Assembly: GCF_012273895.1 (NCBI RefSeq) | Contig: NC_052109.1 | Coordinates: 2,742,432-2,806,431 of the forward strand | Direction of reading: 5' to 3' | Source of the DNA: Zerene cesonia | Lineage: Eukaryota > Arthropoda > Insecta > Lepidoptera > Pieridae | Length of the DNA stretch: 64,000 bases | Part shown: in pieces, positions 1 through 15,400 of the stretch | Position numbering within the stretch: the stretch's first letter is position 1 | How the letters are laid out: the number at the start of each line of letters is the position of its first letter | The notes under the pieces: generated by a model | The model's database searches: none | Seen by the model: only the letters and a program-made list of their open reading frames with translations | What the model was told of the DNA's origin: nothing | Translations under genes and position numbers: made by a program

Positions 1-62
1 AGCGCGATTGACGGACAAACATCCAAATAAACATACTTTCACATTTATAATATTAGTGTGAT
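1..62 (-). repeat. Terminal fragment of dispersed lepidopteran-type repeat
   Basis: The first ~60 bases closely match 6166-6220 (shared stretch GATTGACGGACAAACAT, then CATACTTT, then ATTTATAATATTAGTG). This is the outer end of a short interspersed repeat that recurs in several orientations in the window. Only the end is visible because the window starts inside it. Class assignment (Helitron-like or other non-autonomous element) is not certain. Confidence 0.6.
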
Positions 63-401
63 AGTGTGATTACATACAGGAAGACGAAATATCGACGTCA
101 GGCTTAAGAGTGTCCGATAAAAAGTTATTTATTATTTTAAGGTACATCATTCGTATACTTTTAACTAGCTTCATAATCATAGCCCAATTTTATTCTCATT
201 ATGAAAATTTTTAATATCCCATCTTGATGTCAGCTGTCATCTCTTCGTACTTGGATATATAATGGATAAGTGGCATTTGCAAATACAATTGATAATTCAA
301 AAATGTTAGCAGTTGTCCAACACTAAATGATAAACATTATCTCAACAGAATAGAAGAGGAAAGATATCACATAATATTAGATATAGCGGCACTCAACTTA
401 C

Positions 402-3400
402 CCTCTATATTTCAAATATCCAGCCAATTCTGGTACATGGGTGATATCGGGTCTAGCTGGTGGTCCACCTTCAAGCTGGACCTGCAGCTCGCTGAGGGCT
501 GCGTCGATCTCGTCTTCGGGAGCCATTGCTGCACTGTTATTGTGGGACCCATCTGCAGCTTCTACGCCACCACCAGCCAGGGTCTGCAGCTCGATTTGGA
601 GCTGGAAATCGAGGTTGTTAAAAGAAATATTAGAATTAACAAATAGAGAATTGGAGAGCTACATTTATTCACTCGATTTCGAGAAGAAATAAGTGAAAGT
701 CACTCGACTAAAATAAATTGGGATAAATAGTGTACCCTAACAGATTTAACCATATTATATATAAAAATTCGTGTAGCTTCCCACATACTAATAATGTAAT
801 GCCAATGCAATGACATGATCATAGCGAAGCGTATCATAATTTTTACAATAGCCTATTTTACTTTTCTGGCAGACTACATATATGAAACTAATTTAATGAT
901 GAGGGATTTTCCACTGTAAATGATTCCTATTTGACACACTGTACAGGAATACATATATTTTTTTAAACTTAACACACTGTAATACACCAACAAATCCACA
1001 ACAACAAAACAACGACGACTTAAACAAAATCGGATCNNNNNNNNNNNNNNNNNNNNNNNNNNNNNNNNNNNNNNNNNNNNNNNNNNNNNNNNNNNNNNNN
1101 NNNNNNNNNNNNNNNNNNNNNNNNNNNNNNNNNNNNNNNNNNNNNNNNNNNNNNNNNNNNNNNNNNNNNNNNNNNNNNNNNNNNNNNNNNNNNNNNNNNN
1201 NNNNNNNNNNNNNNNNNNNNNNNNNNNNNNNNNNNNNNNNNNNNNNNNNNNNNNNNNNNNNNNNNNNNNNNNNNNNNNNNNNNNNNNNNNNNNNNNNNNN
1301 NNNNNNNNNNNNNNNNNNNNNNNNNNNNNNNNNNNNNNNNNNNNNNNNNNNNNNNNNNNNNNNNNNNNNNNNNNNNNNNNNNNNNNNNNNNNNNNNNNNN
1401 NNNNNNNNNNNNNNNNNNNNNNNNNNNNNNNNNNNNNNNNNNNNNNNNNNNNNNNNNNNNNNNNNNNNNNNNNNNNNNNNNNNNNNNNNNNNNNNNNNNN
1501 NNNNNNNNNNNNNNNNNNNNNNNNNNNNNNNNNNNNNNNNNNNNNNNNNNNNNNNNNNNNNNNNNNNNNNNNNNNNNNNNNNNNNNNNNNNNNNNNNNNN
1601 NNNNNNNNNNNNNNNNNNNNNNNNNNNNNNNNNNNNNNNNNNNNNNNNNNNNNNNNNNNNNNNNNNNNNNNNNNNNNNNNNNNNNNNNNNNNNNNNNNNN
1701 NNNNNNNNNNNNNNNNNNNNNNNNNNNNNNNNNNNNNNNNNNNNNNNNNNNNNNNNNNNNNNNNNNNNNNNNNNNNNNNNNNNNNNNNNNNNNNNNNNNN
1801 NNNNNNNNNNNNNNNNNNNNNNNNNNNNNNNNNNNNNNNNNNNNNNNNNNNNNNNNNNNNNNNNNNNNNNNNNNNNNNNNNNNNNNNNNNNNNNNNNNNN
1901 NNNNNNNNNNNNNNNNNNNNNNNNNNNNNNNNNNNNNNNNNNNNNNNNNNNNNNNNNNNNNNNNNNNNNNNNNNNNNNNNNNNNNNNNNNNNNNNNNNNN
2001 NNNNNNNNNNNNNNNNNNNNNNNNNNNNNNNNNNNNAAAATCGGATCATATCCTAACTCCACCCAAGCACAAATCTCCCAATTACCTGCAGGGCCGCAAA
2101 CAGCAGCATCTCCTCCTCCGTGCAGTGCACCTCCTGGTTGAGTATCTGCCAGCGCGCCTGCTGGTACAGCTGGTTGAGTCGCGACGCGTCCTGGGCGCGC
2201 GGCGTCAGGTCGAAGAACGAGTAGAACTTGAAGCGCAGCTGCAGCGTGTCCCACTCGCGGACGTACTGCTCCATTATGGAGAGGGATGAGTCTAGCCAAC
2301 TGGGAAGAAAATTATATGAATGATGTGAATTCTTTTATACGGGTATATCAATTGATACTCAATGTGGATTAATTTGGAAAATAGATATTTTTATAACTCA
2401 ATCAAAAACAAATTAACAGAAATGCTAAGAGAGAAGTTACACGATTGGAGTATAATAAAACGAAGTTGCATAATTTTATAATTTTTGTTTCTCAAGTAGG
2501 ATTCCATGGAAAATTGTCTTTGAAGTCTAATTTATATGATTCAATCCCAAGTTTATCATCTTTACTCACCCAACATTCATTCTAGCACGTTCCATCAAGG
2601 ATTTGGGCGTGAGTAGCGTCTCACGCGACTGACTATCTGGTTCCAGCGGTGAATCAGCCAATGAAAGATCAGCTAGTGAGTCCAGCGCGTCCATGGAAGC
2701 GGCTCGTGGCGGGGTGCCGCAGTAGCCACCGTCGCTTGACCCGTCGCTTTGGGTGCTGTAAATGTGACCACCGTACCGCCGGAGCGTTCCATTCTAGGGA
2801 AGATAATGTTGAGTTGGCTTTTATTAACATAATGTTGACAAATATTTGTATACTTAAACAATATATTATGATGTAAACGGTCTAGATTGAAAAAAAAACA
2901 TAGAATAATACGTAACTAACCTGTTGTGAAGCTACTGGAGTAGCTGACAAAGACCTGGGTGGGGGCGGAGTTGCTGGACATGCCAAAGACCTATCAAGAC
3001 TGTTCGAAGACCCTCTGGTTGCTGCTATAAACGTGTTTGTGTCTGGCGGTTGGGAAGCTTTGATTTTTTTCGCTTCTTTCAAGTTCTGGTAGTTTTGCTT
3101 TAGGTGAGATGGTTCGAGGGGATAACACAGTGATAGTTCTTCCGGATGCCTTATACCTGGATTTAAATTAAATAACTTTGAGCATTGGGACATAGTCAAG
3201 AAGTATTTCTGTTATATCTCATTCTCTAGTCTAATTTTAACAGAGCAAATTATTCATTTATAGGGTGTACCTTTGTACATCACTTTAAATCTATAGGAAG
3301 AACATCGTACATAATAGATACATCGTTAATTAAGATCGCCCTCCAATTCTGATCGTTTATTCATTACAACCAATGCATTTCCAGTAGATCAAATTGCCGC

Positions 3401-6400
3401 TTGCATGAGCCTATTAGCTTTATGGGAAAATAGTTCATAGCTTATAATCCCGTAGCGAAGTTACTTCAACCGGACTACTCTTATATTATGTTATTTTTTG
3501 TAATCCACACAGGAATACACGGAATATACGGAATCACATAGGGAAAATTTTAACTCACCTAAACTTTTGCACAACTGAACAACAGCACTGAAGGTGTCAA
3601 TGGAGAAATCGATTTTGCAGTCAATGTATCTCAGGTCTGGTAACTGGATCCTTAGCGGTTTGTGCATGGGGGTGAAGTGTAGAGCCGCGTCCGCGTGCAC
3701 CCCGTACTGGTCCAAGGTGTGCTTGGGCCGCGCGAGCCATTTGTTGCGCGTGGGCCACCAGAGGGCATGATCTGACCAGTCCTTTTTGAAATCTGAAATA
3801 GATGGTGTTTTAATTATGTATATGCTTTATTTTATTTGTTGTTGCTTTCTTTAGAATGTGTCAATAATAAATACTAGCTGTGACCCGCGGTTGAAACCGC
3901 GTAAGTCCGTATCCCGTAGGAATATCGGTATAAAAAGTGCCTATGTGTTATTTCAGTTGTCCAGCTATCTACGAAGCAAATTTTATTGCAAATTTCAATT
4001 TTTTTTAGTTTTTGCGTGAAAGAGTAACAGACGCACACATATGCATCCATCCTCACAAATAGATGTCAGGAAAAAAAACACGAATAAAACACGAATATGA
4101 CATTTTCTAAAAAAGGTTCCTAGCTAGATCGATTTATCGCCCCCGAAACCTATATACTAAAGAATTGCTCGTTTAAAGGTATAAGATATACTTTACATTA
4201 TGTTTTTTTTTTATTATACACTTTTCAAGAAAATAGTTATTATACACAATATGTTAGATAATAGAAACAATAATTGACAAAGATATATTAAACACCCATG
4301 AAACACCAATGAACAATGAAACAAACACGAAAATTATACGTGTTTAATACTTTAAAAGTGTATGCTGTTTTGGCATTTTTGATATCTCAGGGCAACCTAT
4401 TAGGTATGTTATTGAAGAAAATGAAACTGCGCTACAGTGCAGGTACCAACAATACTCGCATATCAGAGAAAGTCAGGCCTCATCTTTACAGATTCATTCG
4501 CAGCGAGTACCGGCATGATAATCTCATTAGACACATGACACTAATGAAATTCCACATGGTCGTTCGTTCAATTCCACTCGCATATCCAATGTGGCCATAA
4601 GATGGTTGTACATATCTTAAAACGAGTAAAATAACAGTCATCCGGTCTCGGTCTGCGGGCACAAAACGAACAAAAAAGCAAACAGGCGATCAGATCTCAG
4701 GGGCCGTGACGTCACGAGGCAGTGCACATGATTTAGCAAGATGAACCAACACTCACAAAAAGCCCTCCTACGTGCTGCTCTGTAAGATCACATATAGGTA
4801 TGAAGGGGTCAAAGTACATTGGCTATCTCTACATTCATTTTGCTTCCTTTGCATGAGTCAGTCAGTTTAAGCAGCGTCAAGCGGAATTCTAGTTCTAATA
4901 ACATTTATAAGTGAATCACGACGCTTTACACCAAATATCTTTATTGTAACGGATCTCGCTCTAAGTACTGATTTAGTTCAGTTCGTTGACGCAATGTAGT
5001 GTACAATGTTGACACAGCTTGAGCGATAAAATAAACACTTAAAATGTTGTGACGGCCTTTTACCACATTATAATATGATATCTCGAGCTGGCCACAAAGA
5101 AGTACACTGCACACTCATCACCCAACTTTGACAAATATGAGTGTACGCAAGTAATATTGAACTTTTATTGACCTGTAAAATCTTTACGACTAGCGGCCGT
5201 TGATATTAAAAGATTTCCAACGCCATGACATTATGTAATGTGACAACTTGGTATATCTATACAAGTTAATAGGTTTTACGATCTCTTCGCCTCCGTTAGA
5301 ATCGGATGCATATCTTACTGTTTTCGACATCTGCATACTAGAAACTGAGATTTACAGCCGGTAGGCGAACTAAAACTAATAACATTAAAAATGTATATTT
5401 AATTCGCAAGACTTTGAACACAGAACACAACAGAACACAGAACAGAACACAGTTTCAAATGTGAACGCAAAGTTTGAAATGTTTTTTAAAATCAGACCAA
5501 GATTATATCAGAATAAGATTATCAATGAAATGCCAAAAGATGCCATTCAATAGCTACCGTACGTTCGCTTATACGTATGTCCTGTAATGGCTTGGAATGA
5601 CTAATATGTTGAAGCATAAAACATTAACAGACCGTAAATGAATCTCTATGAATATTACTATGAAATAATATCTATCTTCTTAGAACAATATGTCCAAAGA
5701 TTCAAACTGTAGTCAAAAAACTCAGAGTATAGACATCTCACGTTACAAACAGACAACGCCACCGACCGTGAGCGGAGAGCGCATACGGACCGTGACTCAC
5801 GGCTCGAAATATTGCGATTTTGTTAAATACCCGTAAGGTCACCAGAATCCGTGAAGGTCAATGTGATATAAACATTATTCGTCGGCGTTGCGCCCCACTT
5901 AATTGTGTTGTAGTCCATTGCGCATGTGGATTATTATGTGAACCATCACTCGAAAGCAGAGCGTATATACAATGTCACAGCACAAAATCGGCTTAGAGGT
6001 TTTTAACTCTATTTGAATACTAGACGCTCATCCCGGCTCCGCCCGAATATCAACATTCCTGTTTTATCCCAAGGGAGCATTTGGTCTTTGGATAAAAATT
6101 ATCTTATCACCCAAGTCGGCTCATACCCTGTCTGTATACCAAATTTCATCAAAATCCAGTGAGCATGATTGACGGACAAACATTCAAACAAACATACTTT
6201 CGCATTTATAATATTAGTGCGAGTGTAATAGTGTGAGTGTGATAGTGCGCGTGTGAATGTGTGTGTGTGTGTGTATTACGTAGCTATGAAATAATTTTCA
6301 CTATTTAACTCATCTCATACAAATACATTACACGCATTACAATGCAAGTGATATAAAACAGTAGAAAATAAGAAAACAATTGTCTGCATGACTGGTATTG

Positions 6401-9400
6401 AATACATTTGCATGTGGCGTCTGTCGTGTTAAGTAATCAGTTCCAGCTCTATAAATTTCCGTTTTCATTTGCGCTATAATCAAAATAATCAAATGTGGAA
6501 TAACCATTCTACATACATAGGAAACGTTTGAAATTAATGTTCAAAAAACTTTAAAATGAATCTCTATCTATAGCACGTATCGTGATCGTATCGTAACGTA
6601 TACTTTTATCGTTTGTACTTTGGAAATAAGGAGTCACTGATTTATCCTATCCTTCCTACTAATATTATAAATGCGAAAGTTGTGAGGATGGATGTATGTG
6701 TATGTTTGTTACTCTTTTACGCATAAACTACTGAACTGATTACAATGAAATTTGGTACGTAGATAGGTAAACAGCTGGAATAACACACAGGCAACTTTTT
6801 ATCCCGATATTCCTACGGGATACAGACTTACGCGGGTGAAACCACGAGGCAAAACTAGTGTGTTATAATAGTACAAGCACAGTACTTGTTAGATTTCACG
6901 GAGGGAAATGCTATACTAATAAGAAATATATGAAAGATAAAATACACACAGGACACAGAAAAAAGCAGAAGCTATGAATTTTAATAACAACGATGATAAT
7001 GTGTATCGAATATGCTTAATATGATACAGTGAGACCTATACTTGTAATTATAGTAAAAGTATTTTTTTACCATATTTCTCTTCTTTAGTTAATTAGACCT
7101 TCCTGTTTGTGCTTGATATTCAACACAGGCACAAAACAAGCGCATACACGGAATGCATTGTAAATACAAACAATAATGCTGTATTACAATCATTTATACA
7201 GTGCTGATTGACACGAGGCGCATGAATACCTTGCATTCCAAGGAAAAAACCACAACCAAGCGGAACATGATATTTTACATACCTATATGCGATTAGATAT
7301 TCTATACTAAATATAATAGATAACGAGGCGGCTTACCTACTCGGGGGAGACAGTATCGAGATCTAATATAATCAACTTAGAATCGATTAAAAACTGATAA
7401 TTGGTATTATTAAAAACTATGACAACGCAGATGTAGTGTGATTAAAAATGAAATATTTGTCGATGGAAAATTAATACTATTTTTTATGACATAACGAACA
7501 ACTGAATTGTTGCCCATTAAAATTAGCAGAGGTAGAGCCGCTTCAATTGCTACCGGCTTCTAACGAAGAGAGGATACAAAAAGGGAAGGGAAAGAATCAG
7601 GGAAAGGACTTGAGAAGGGTGCGATAAAGTATACATACCTCCGGCTCCCCCACTTACCGAACGAAACACAGTAGCATGCTACTATTTTAGGCCGATCTTT
7701 GGAGGGGCTGTGGTAGCTTCCCCCGTGTGAGCTGGTTCATTTCGTGTCGAAGCGTACTCGGCTCTCAAACTCTACTTAGTACTACTATTACGATGTACGT
7801 TAAAAAATCGAATTAGTTGCAAAGTAATCAAAACAAGATCGAGGTCAAATCAAATTCAAAATTAAATACAAAATCAAGAAATCAAATCCGTTGGGGCCCT
7901 TGCTATAAACTCAAACGATAAAGCAAAGATGAAGGGTTCAATGAATACGTCACTCTCGAAGTATTTTAATTGGCGCATACATTAATCAACAATACAGGAG
8001 TTGAGATTAATTAATTATTCGAGCTGGCTATGAGTTATTTCTTATATGGACTCACGTTCAATGCCGTGGTGCCAACACTGACAATTATGGGGTCTTACTA
8101 GATTCAGTTCCATGCATATATATCCGACTTAAATAGATACATGGCAACAAAGAATCGATATATAGTAACGTTCTCGGAATTTATCGGAAACCAGACGTCC
8201 ACCTTAACATTTTTTATCGCCGACTCTAGGCATAAACCATATACATACATTGTCACTGGTGGGTATGTGTGATAAAATTTTGCAATACTACAAAATTTAT
8301 TTATGCGAAGCTTACACAAAATATCCTGTACATGAAGGTCAACACATTATTGGTACAATTCAAATTAACGATATGTACTTGCATTTTGTTATCTTTCCTC
8401 AATATGATTGTATAAGCCAACGGACAGATAGGTATCCACCATTACACATAATGTCAACAATGCCACATACAAAAAATGGTACTGGATCTTAAGAATTTGC
8501 CCAACGATTAAACCGTGAAAACACGAACAAAAACGAACGAGCAACACAAATATGTATGGGTATCAAAGAACTTTCCAGACGCGACGCACTTCACGAAAGT
8601 GCAGCTCCAACCGTGACACAAATATAATGCTATAACAATTTACAGGCTAACATTTACATTTCGACGGTTGTCTAGCACACTGCACAATACACTGCACAAT
8701 GCACTGCACATACACTGTACAGTAAACAGTGGGTAATTAAACGAAACCGTTATCTGTGCAAGTAAATAAACCTTATACCACTCGTTAAACAGAGGCAACA
8801 CACGCTTCCACTTTCACGGTACTGTTTACATTGGTTATTTCATTCAATTTCCCATTATTTAAATTAACACTGGGATATGATATGAGACAAATAGTATTTT
8901 TTCGTAGATGCATCAAATACCATACATACTAATTCTAGAATTAGAATAATATGCAAAAGTTGAATAAGACTGAACAAATTAAATTTCATATATTATATTT
9001 TTTAAGAAAACAAGAATTGGTACTATGCTCTTGTATTATACTCCTCTTTCGTCAGATATAATCACGGTAGATATCGGAAACGGAAAGTGTAAAATCGACT
9101 CAAACTGAGTATTGAATATGCATGTTTTAAAATATTTGTAGCTATACTGGGAGGAGAAGACAACAGACTCGAAAACACTGCAATACTAGTAGCTCATGAC
9201 TATATTTTGAATCGAAATTGTAGGATCAACATAAATAAAAAACTCACACAAATTATTTAGTACAAAAAACAAATTAGTTTACAGAATAATTCTGTCCACA
9301 AACCTCGAAAAGAGAGTGTGGCACCGGCGCAGTAAATATATATATTTTACAGCGCAATCGTCAATAAGAGTTAGAGAACCTAACAACATATGTACATTGT

Positions 9401-12400
9401 ACGGGAAGTTCTGTATAAAACAATGAAAACGAATAATAATGTTTTCTGGCTAAACTTTTGAATAACTTGAATTGATTTTTGGTATGCCATTATGTATAAG
9501 TAGAGTATTTATGTACTATCATCTCCATCCAGTAGAAGCTGATCAGCGATCAAAATCTCTCCTTTAATCATATGGTACAAACAAATCTTATCTAGACATC
9601 CTTCCGAGTGACATCAAATGAAACGTAGGTACCTACTTGATAAGTAAGAAAGTTCTTCAATCCCACACGAGATATTCAAACCGCATTAACCACGACCAAT
9701 TAAGGTCTCAAAACAGAGCTCCGTTAGTAGTACAATGGTAGTATTCCGAACAGCTGTCCTTTTAAGATGAAAAATTTATCGGTGACATAAGCGGCGCGTG
9801 GGCGCAATAGATCTGATCTCCGCCCACCGCTTCCGTCGCGGAGGCGGTCTACCACCTGATGGCTGTGAAGCAATCTTTGGGCAGAGGTTAGAAATTATTT
9901 ATAGCTACGGGAAGCCGCGGGGCTTCCTTCTAGTTACGGTTATCTGGATCAGCTTTATGGGATAGGATGGATAAAAATATCCAAAGGCTTTAATTGTATG
10001 AAAGGATTGAAATCTCAGGTAAACCAAGGACCTGGCTTCAAAGGTGAAATGTTTGTCTATCATAATATGATGATAACTTTGATTGGATGTATATTTTTAC
10101 AGTTCACATATTATATACTCGTATATTGAAAAGGATTATTATTTATCATTATGCATAAACATATGCATGCAGTATAAAAGGATTTGTCGAGAAGTAATAA
10201 ACAACAAGGACAAATCTTATAATGTACGTTTATTATGACATAACCAAACGAATTCAATAAACATCAAGCCAATTTGTGCTTATAAACGGGTGTAACCGTG
10301 AGCGTTATTCATTGTTTCATTTAGATAACGCGACCTTTAGTCATCCCTGACCATTTTATCTAGTTTGTAAATGCAACAGCCTGTTCTGTATATACTGCAT
10401 GTACAAACATATCATGTAATAAAAATTATACCAAATAATATTTTATGCATCAAAATATTTTTTTCTTGTGAATCATTCAATTAATCAATCAATAATATTA
10501 TAAATGTGAAACTTCGTTTGATTGGATTTTCTCTGTCAATCAGGCTGTAACTACTGAACAGATTTTGATAAATTTGGTACACAGGCAGAGTATTAGCTGA
10601 CTTGGGTGATAGGATACTTTTTATCCCGATTAAATGCTCCCTTGGTATTACTAAATCATTTGTAAATGTCCTAATTGCACGCGAAAGTAGTAAAATATAA
10701 AAAAAAAACAATAAACTGACATACGTCATAAATTAATTACAATAACGTTGTTGCCGATTGTTGACGTAGGAGTAACGTAAATTTGGATGGAAATTAAAAC
10801 ATAAAACAAAATTTTACGGCAATTTAAATAACGGAGATTCACTTTATTACCTTTAGATAAGGGCCACACATTAAGCTGTAAATTGATAATCCCTACACTA
10901 AAGACAAATCGGAAACCAAAAGCCATAAAATCGATTCAAATCTTCCAACGATCAGGCAAGGTAATCTCTACTATGCCGAAGCAACAACAGATAAATCGAA
11001 AGTGAGCCCTATCTCAGAGGCGAAAGACATAAAGTTAAAGGCATAGACTCAGATATAATCGAACTACTTAACCAAGATAGAGATAATAAATTTGGAATTT
11101 TATTGCGTCGATTACAGATAAAATGTTGGATGCGGCTGTAGCAATCTCAGAGGGAACTGTCAACGTGACCAGTCCACAGATTGTTATTAATATATCCGAA
11201 AGGGATAGTGTGAGATCATGTCCATTAAAGCCACATTGAATTGTATTTCGCAGCTCTATTTTACCTTCGAATGTGATTATGTTTAGCCCACGACCAATCC
11301 TTTTATGTTTCATGTCCATGCATACCACATAACTCGAATGATTGCTGCGCCTACTACATTCGAATACAACTCAGTGAAGCGATATGCAGAGTGTTACCGA
11401 TATAAACTATGGCGTTTCCTAGTACATTTAGTAACATTAAAATTTAGTTACTCAAAAGATGAGTGTTTTTCATTTATTCAGAAGTACTTTTTGTAGTTTC
11501 ATTTGTTTAGAAATACAATTAATAGGTTAATATGAGCTCTTTATATTTCTCTTATCGCAAGTTTATATTAAAACACATAAGCCGCTTTATAATAACAATA
11601 TTGTAATTTATGTCGTAATTAACTTGTATGGAACAATCGGACATACGTGTACGTGTGTCGAAACGGAAAACCAATTATTTATTATATATTTTACATACAT
11701 TAGTCAACTAATTAACGTATTAATGCTTCTATTAATAACAACACACGCAATAACAAGCATAACTTAACCATCGGATGATTGCATTTTCGAAAATCAAATT
11801 TTGCTCAAAAATAACTTTAAAGGATTACTTCAAACGATGCACAGAGACAGTTTTTTTTTTATAGATATAAATCTGATTCCATTAGGAACAACGGTTCCAT
11901 TGATAGTAAAACATCTGTCCGTAGTAAAGAACAGCTAATAAGATCCAAGATTAGATAATAAACCAGTACAAGCTCTATATTTTGGGCTGATCAACTGAGA
12001 CAAAACAAAAACTGAGAAATAAGGTCAGGAAAATATCATGTCCACTGCCGGTTTTGTAGGTGTTTACGTTACCAATGTCATTTCTGGAAATGCAGCTTAC
12101 CTTTACCTGGAACAAAAACAAATATATTAATATAACATTTAAACAATACGAGTAATTTCCGTAATCGCCCACTCCCAACAGTGGGCGATGAGTGAAAGTA
12201 TGACACGAAGTGATCATTAAGTATTCCATGAAGTATCTATTGCATATGTAATACTATTTAGATAATTAGCAGGTCGCGTGTATTTCGAAAGAAATAACCG
12301 CAATCTTGAATGCAACATTTCATCAAGTTAGTAGTTATATAGGAAAGGCATAGCTTCAATTTAGTATATCATTATTTCCAACAAGTTTTTGATAAGCCTA

Positions 12401-15400
12401 TAAAACATATAACATTATGAATTCAATTAAGGTTTTAAGTTAACGTGTATTTTGTAATCCTATTCATCATCTCAAGATCAGTGACCGTGTAGCTATTTAG
12501 ACAAATTATATAGTCTGCAGCCGCTTCAATTAACAATTCTAGAGCAATTATCAATTGAGGCGCAATGTATTGAAGCCTGTTATTAGCAAGGCGAAGCTAA
12601 ATAATCATCCCCATCGAAGCCCCAAAAATTCACGTGAAACACCACAACAAACGGTTAAATAAGTCTGAAGTCATTGAACCAAATCAGATTTGGAACACTT
12701 TGTTTATAAGATGCTTTACAGTCTGATAAAGGATGCGTTAAAGAATCTCGGTCAAGTAAACGTTTGTCCGATAAGGTGATGAGAGTAGCGCAGCGAATTT
12801 CTCGCGTTTTTGGGTAACTTTATCTCATTTTTTCACACGTTCGAATGTTGCAACATTTACTTCGCAGATTATATCGCTATCTGAGCCAACTCGCCTGTCA
12901 GTAATTTAGATCGGTTGGAACATCGTTTTCAAACTAGCGCGAGTGATGGCCGTCATCATCCACTTAGCACATAGCAAACCGTCGTTGCAGTCAATCAAAT
13001 TGTTAACTTATGTCTAGCTACTTACAAACTATTTATAACCACCTCAAAACCGTCAATATAAGAGAAAGTAAGGCGTCAAAAGCATTTATTTCTTCTAAGA
13101 GTATTTATTATGTCTCTCGCCTTTTATTAAAAACCTTTCACTTATAATGGGTGGGTTTGAAGATAATAAAGGTGCGTTTATTCACGGTATGGTAAATTAA
13201 TCATAAGTTTGTAATAATAGATGTAATGTTAGGGACTTTATCTCAAATAATTATTTTAGCGTTCACATTATCATATATCAAAAGCAGCGCATGAAAGGCA
13301 TGTGAATCTAAGTGCACTCAATCAACTTACCATACATTGACGTCACATTCAATATGGTAACCAGCTGTTACGACAGCTGCCATTATGATTCTTTGAACAT
13401 ACGCAAATTGATAATGTATGTAATCTAAGCGGTGGAATGGACATCGCAAATTGCAATTAGAAATCGGGTTCCCTTCTTTCACAGTGCGTTTTTATATTCT
13501 TCAACAACTGTAATCAAATATCGGAATCTCGTTGGGAAAACAAGAGTTTTTGCGATGAAAAAACAACTTTCGAATGAGGGGTACTTTAAGACTATTATAG
13601 AGCTAGGAGTGTGGTAGGTTGAGTACCTGATAGTTTCACATGCATCAATTAAGCTGTATGAGGTATTCGTGTCGTTTTCTCCTATTGATTGACTTTGCTC
13701 AGCGTTAAGACCTTTCCCACCTGTAGACTTGACATGGCCATAAAATACATGTACCTTTACTGAGAACTAATTCTACTTTATATTCTGTGTTACAATGTAA
13801 TGAAATAAATATATATCGTAAGCTACAATTGAAAGAGTTGGTAAACCAATTTAACAATGGGGGCACGGCACTCAAAAACAGTTATTAAATAATGTGCATA
13901 ACGAATGCATAATAAATAACTGATGTCGAAAATAAGGACAACCTAATGATCGGGTCTCGAAAAGACAACATGCTTTAATTGGCCCAGTTTGAGGGCGACG
14001 AAATTCTTAAATATGAACATTTATTTAATAAAAAAAATTTAGGTTTTGGGGATCATTATGATGGGACTAATGATATTTCTAAGAATCATTAAATATCGAA
14101 ATAGGTAACTGCGAAAACATTCGAGTCGAAAGTCGATGCGTCATTGCTTTTTTTGTAATTATCGTATAAATGTATCTGCTTTAAGCGATCATGACGCAGT
14201 TTTGTAGTTATAGAGGTTAACATGGGCCAAAACGAGGCTCACGATGGACCGTGACCCAGATTACGTATTTGTGCAGGAGAATCAAGTCGGTGACCACAGC
14301 GGAAAAAATAAATCAAAGATCTTACGCTGCACGGCAAGGACATCTTTCTTGAAATGTATGATTTCAGAGGAACAAATTGTGGCTTTTTATATGATATCAG
14401 TGAAAATTTTGGGATTTCATATGTAGGATTTACCCGAATGAGAATAAGAAAATGTCACAATGATGTTGGCGGTAAAGTTTTAATGGTTGTTATTTAGAAA
14501 ATTACCTTTTAAAATATAGTGTTTAAAATAAACCTAAAGACAAAATTTTATTTAAACGAATAAAATGTATGAACGTTAACAGTTTCATTAAGTTCTTTGA
14601 CTAATTTGGAACTAGCAGTGCGCCTCGGCTTCGCTCTGTTTCAGTTTTACGCTTAGAAATACATTCGGAGATCCATTTTTATTTATATGTATGTATGTTT
14701 ATATTTTAAAGTCATCTTCGATAAACCAGCCAGTTTAATATTTAATTCACATGACCACATCGTGTCGCGGCATTCTAACATCTTGTTAATGTGTTTCTGT
14801 AATGACATTTTAAATTAAAACCTCGCAGTAACATCGTGACAGACGGTGTGGTCAATGTCATCATGAATTGAAACGGTTTGAAGCGACTATATTTATAGGC
14901 GTGTTATAGCGTCACCTCTGTTACATCATTATGCTTGGGCGAGTCGTGTTTTTTGTTTGCTGTGCCATAATGGCTGTATTAATTTATGGACACGCAAACC
15001 AAAGAGGCAATGTTAAGGCTTGGATACTTGTTACTCTATTATTACAATACACGTTATAGCTATTATCTTATTTAAGATTAGCTAGAGATAAGTTACACCT
15101 AAGGCGGAGAGCAACCTTTCACATTTTTAAATTATACTTTCTGGTTAAATGGCCACGTTCACGCAATCGGATTACTTGCTTCATCGTTCTTCGTTTTCTA
15201 TTAAGTTCGTCTCGAAATCTTCGTCTATTACTGCAGCCATAGTGATCGATGATATAAAGTCAACAGAAAAATTACCAACAATGTGAGGGCGTGGAAGTTC
15301 TGCCGCGTTATCCGATTCTGTCGCTTTTTGCATTAACTAAGATTGATGTTTTGCATCCGCTCTTAGTGAGTTGGCTTTTTATTAAATTGGCGTACCTTAC

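Noticed and set aside
874..2299. Long minus-strand ORFs of 391 and 468 codons
   Set aside because: They are open only because they cross 1000 N. Real coding sequence here is kindlin exon 5 (2086-2299), in a different frame.
8675..8722. Possible CRISPR-like direct repeats
   Set aside because: Units are ~12 bases with no spacers; a simple minisatellite in an insect intron.
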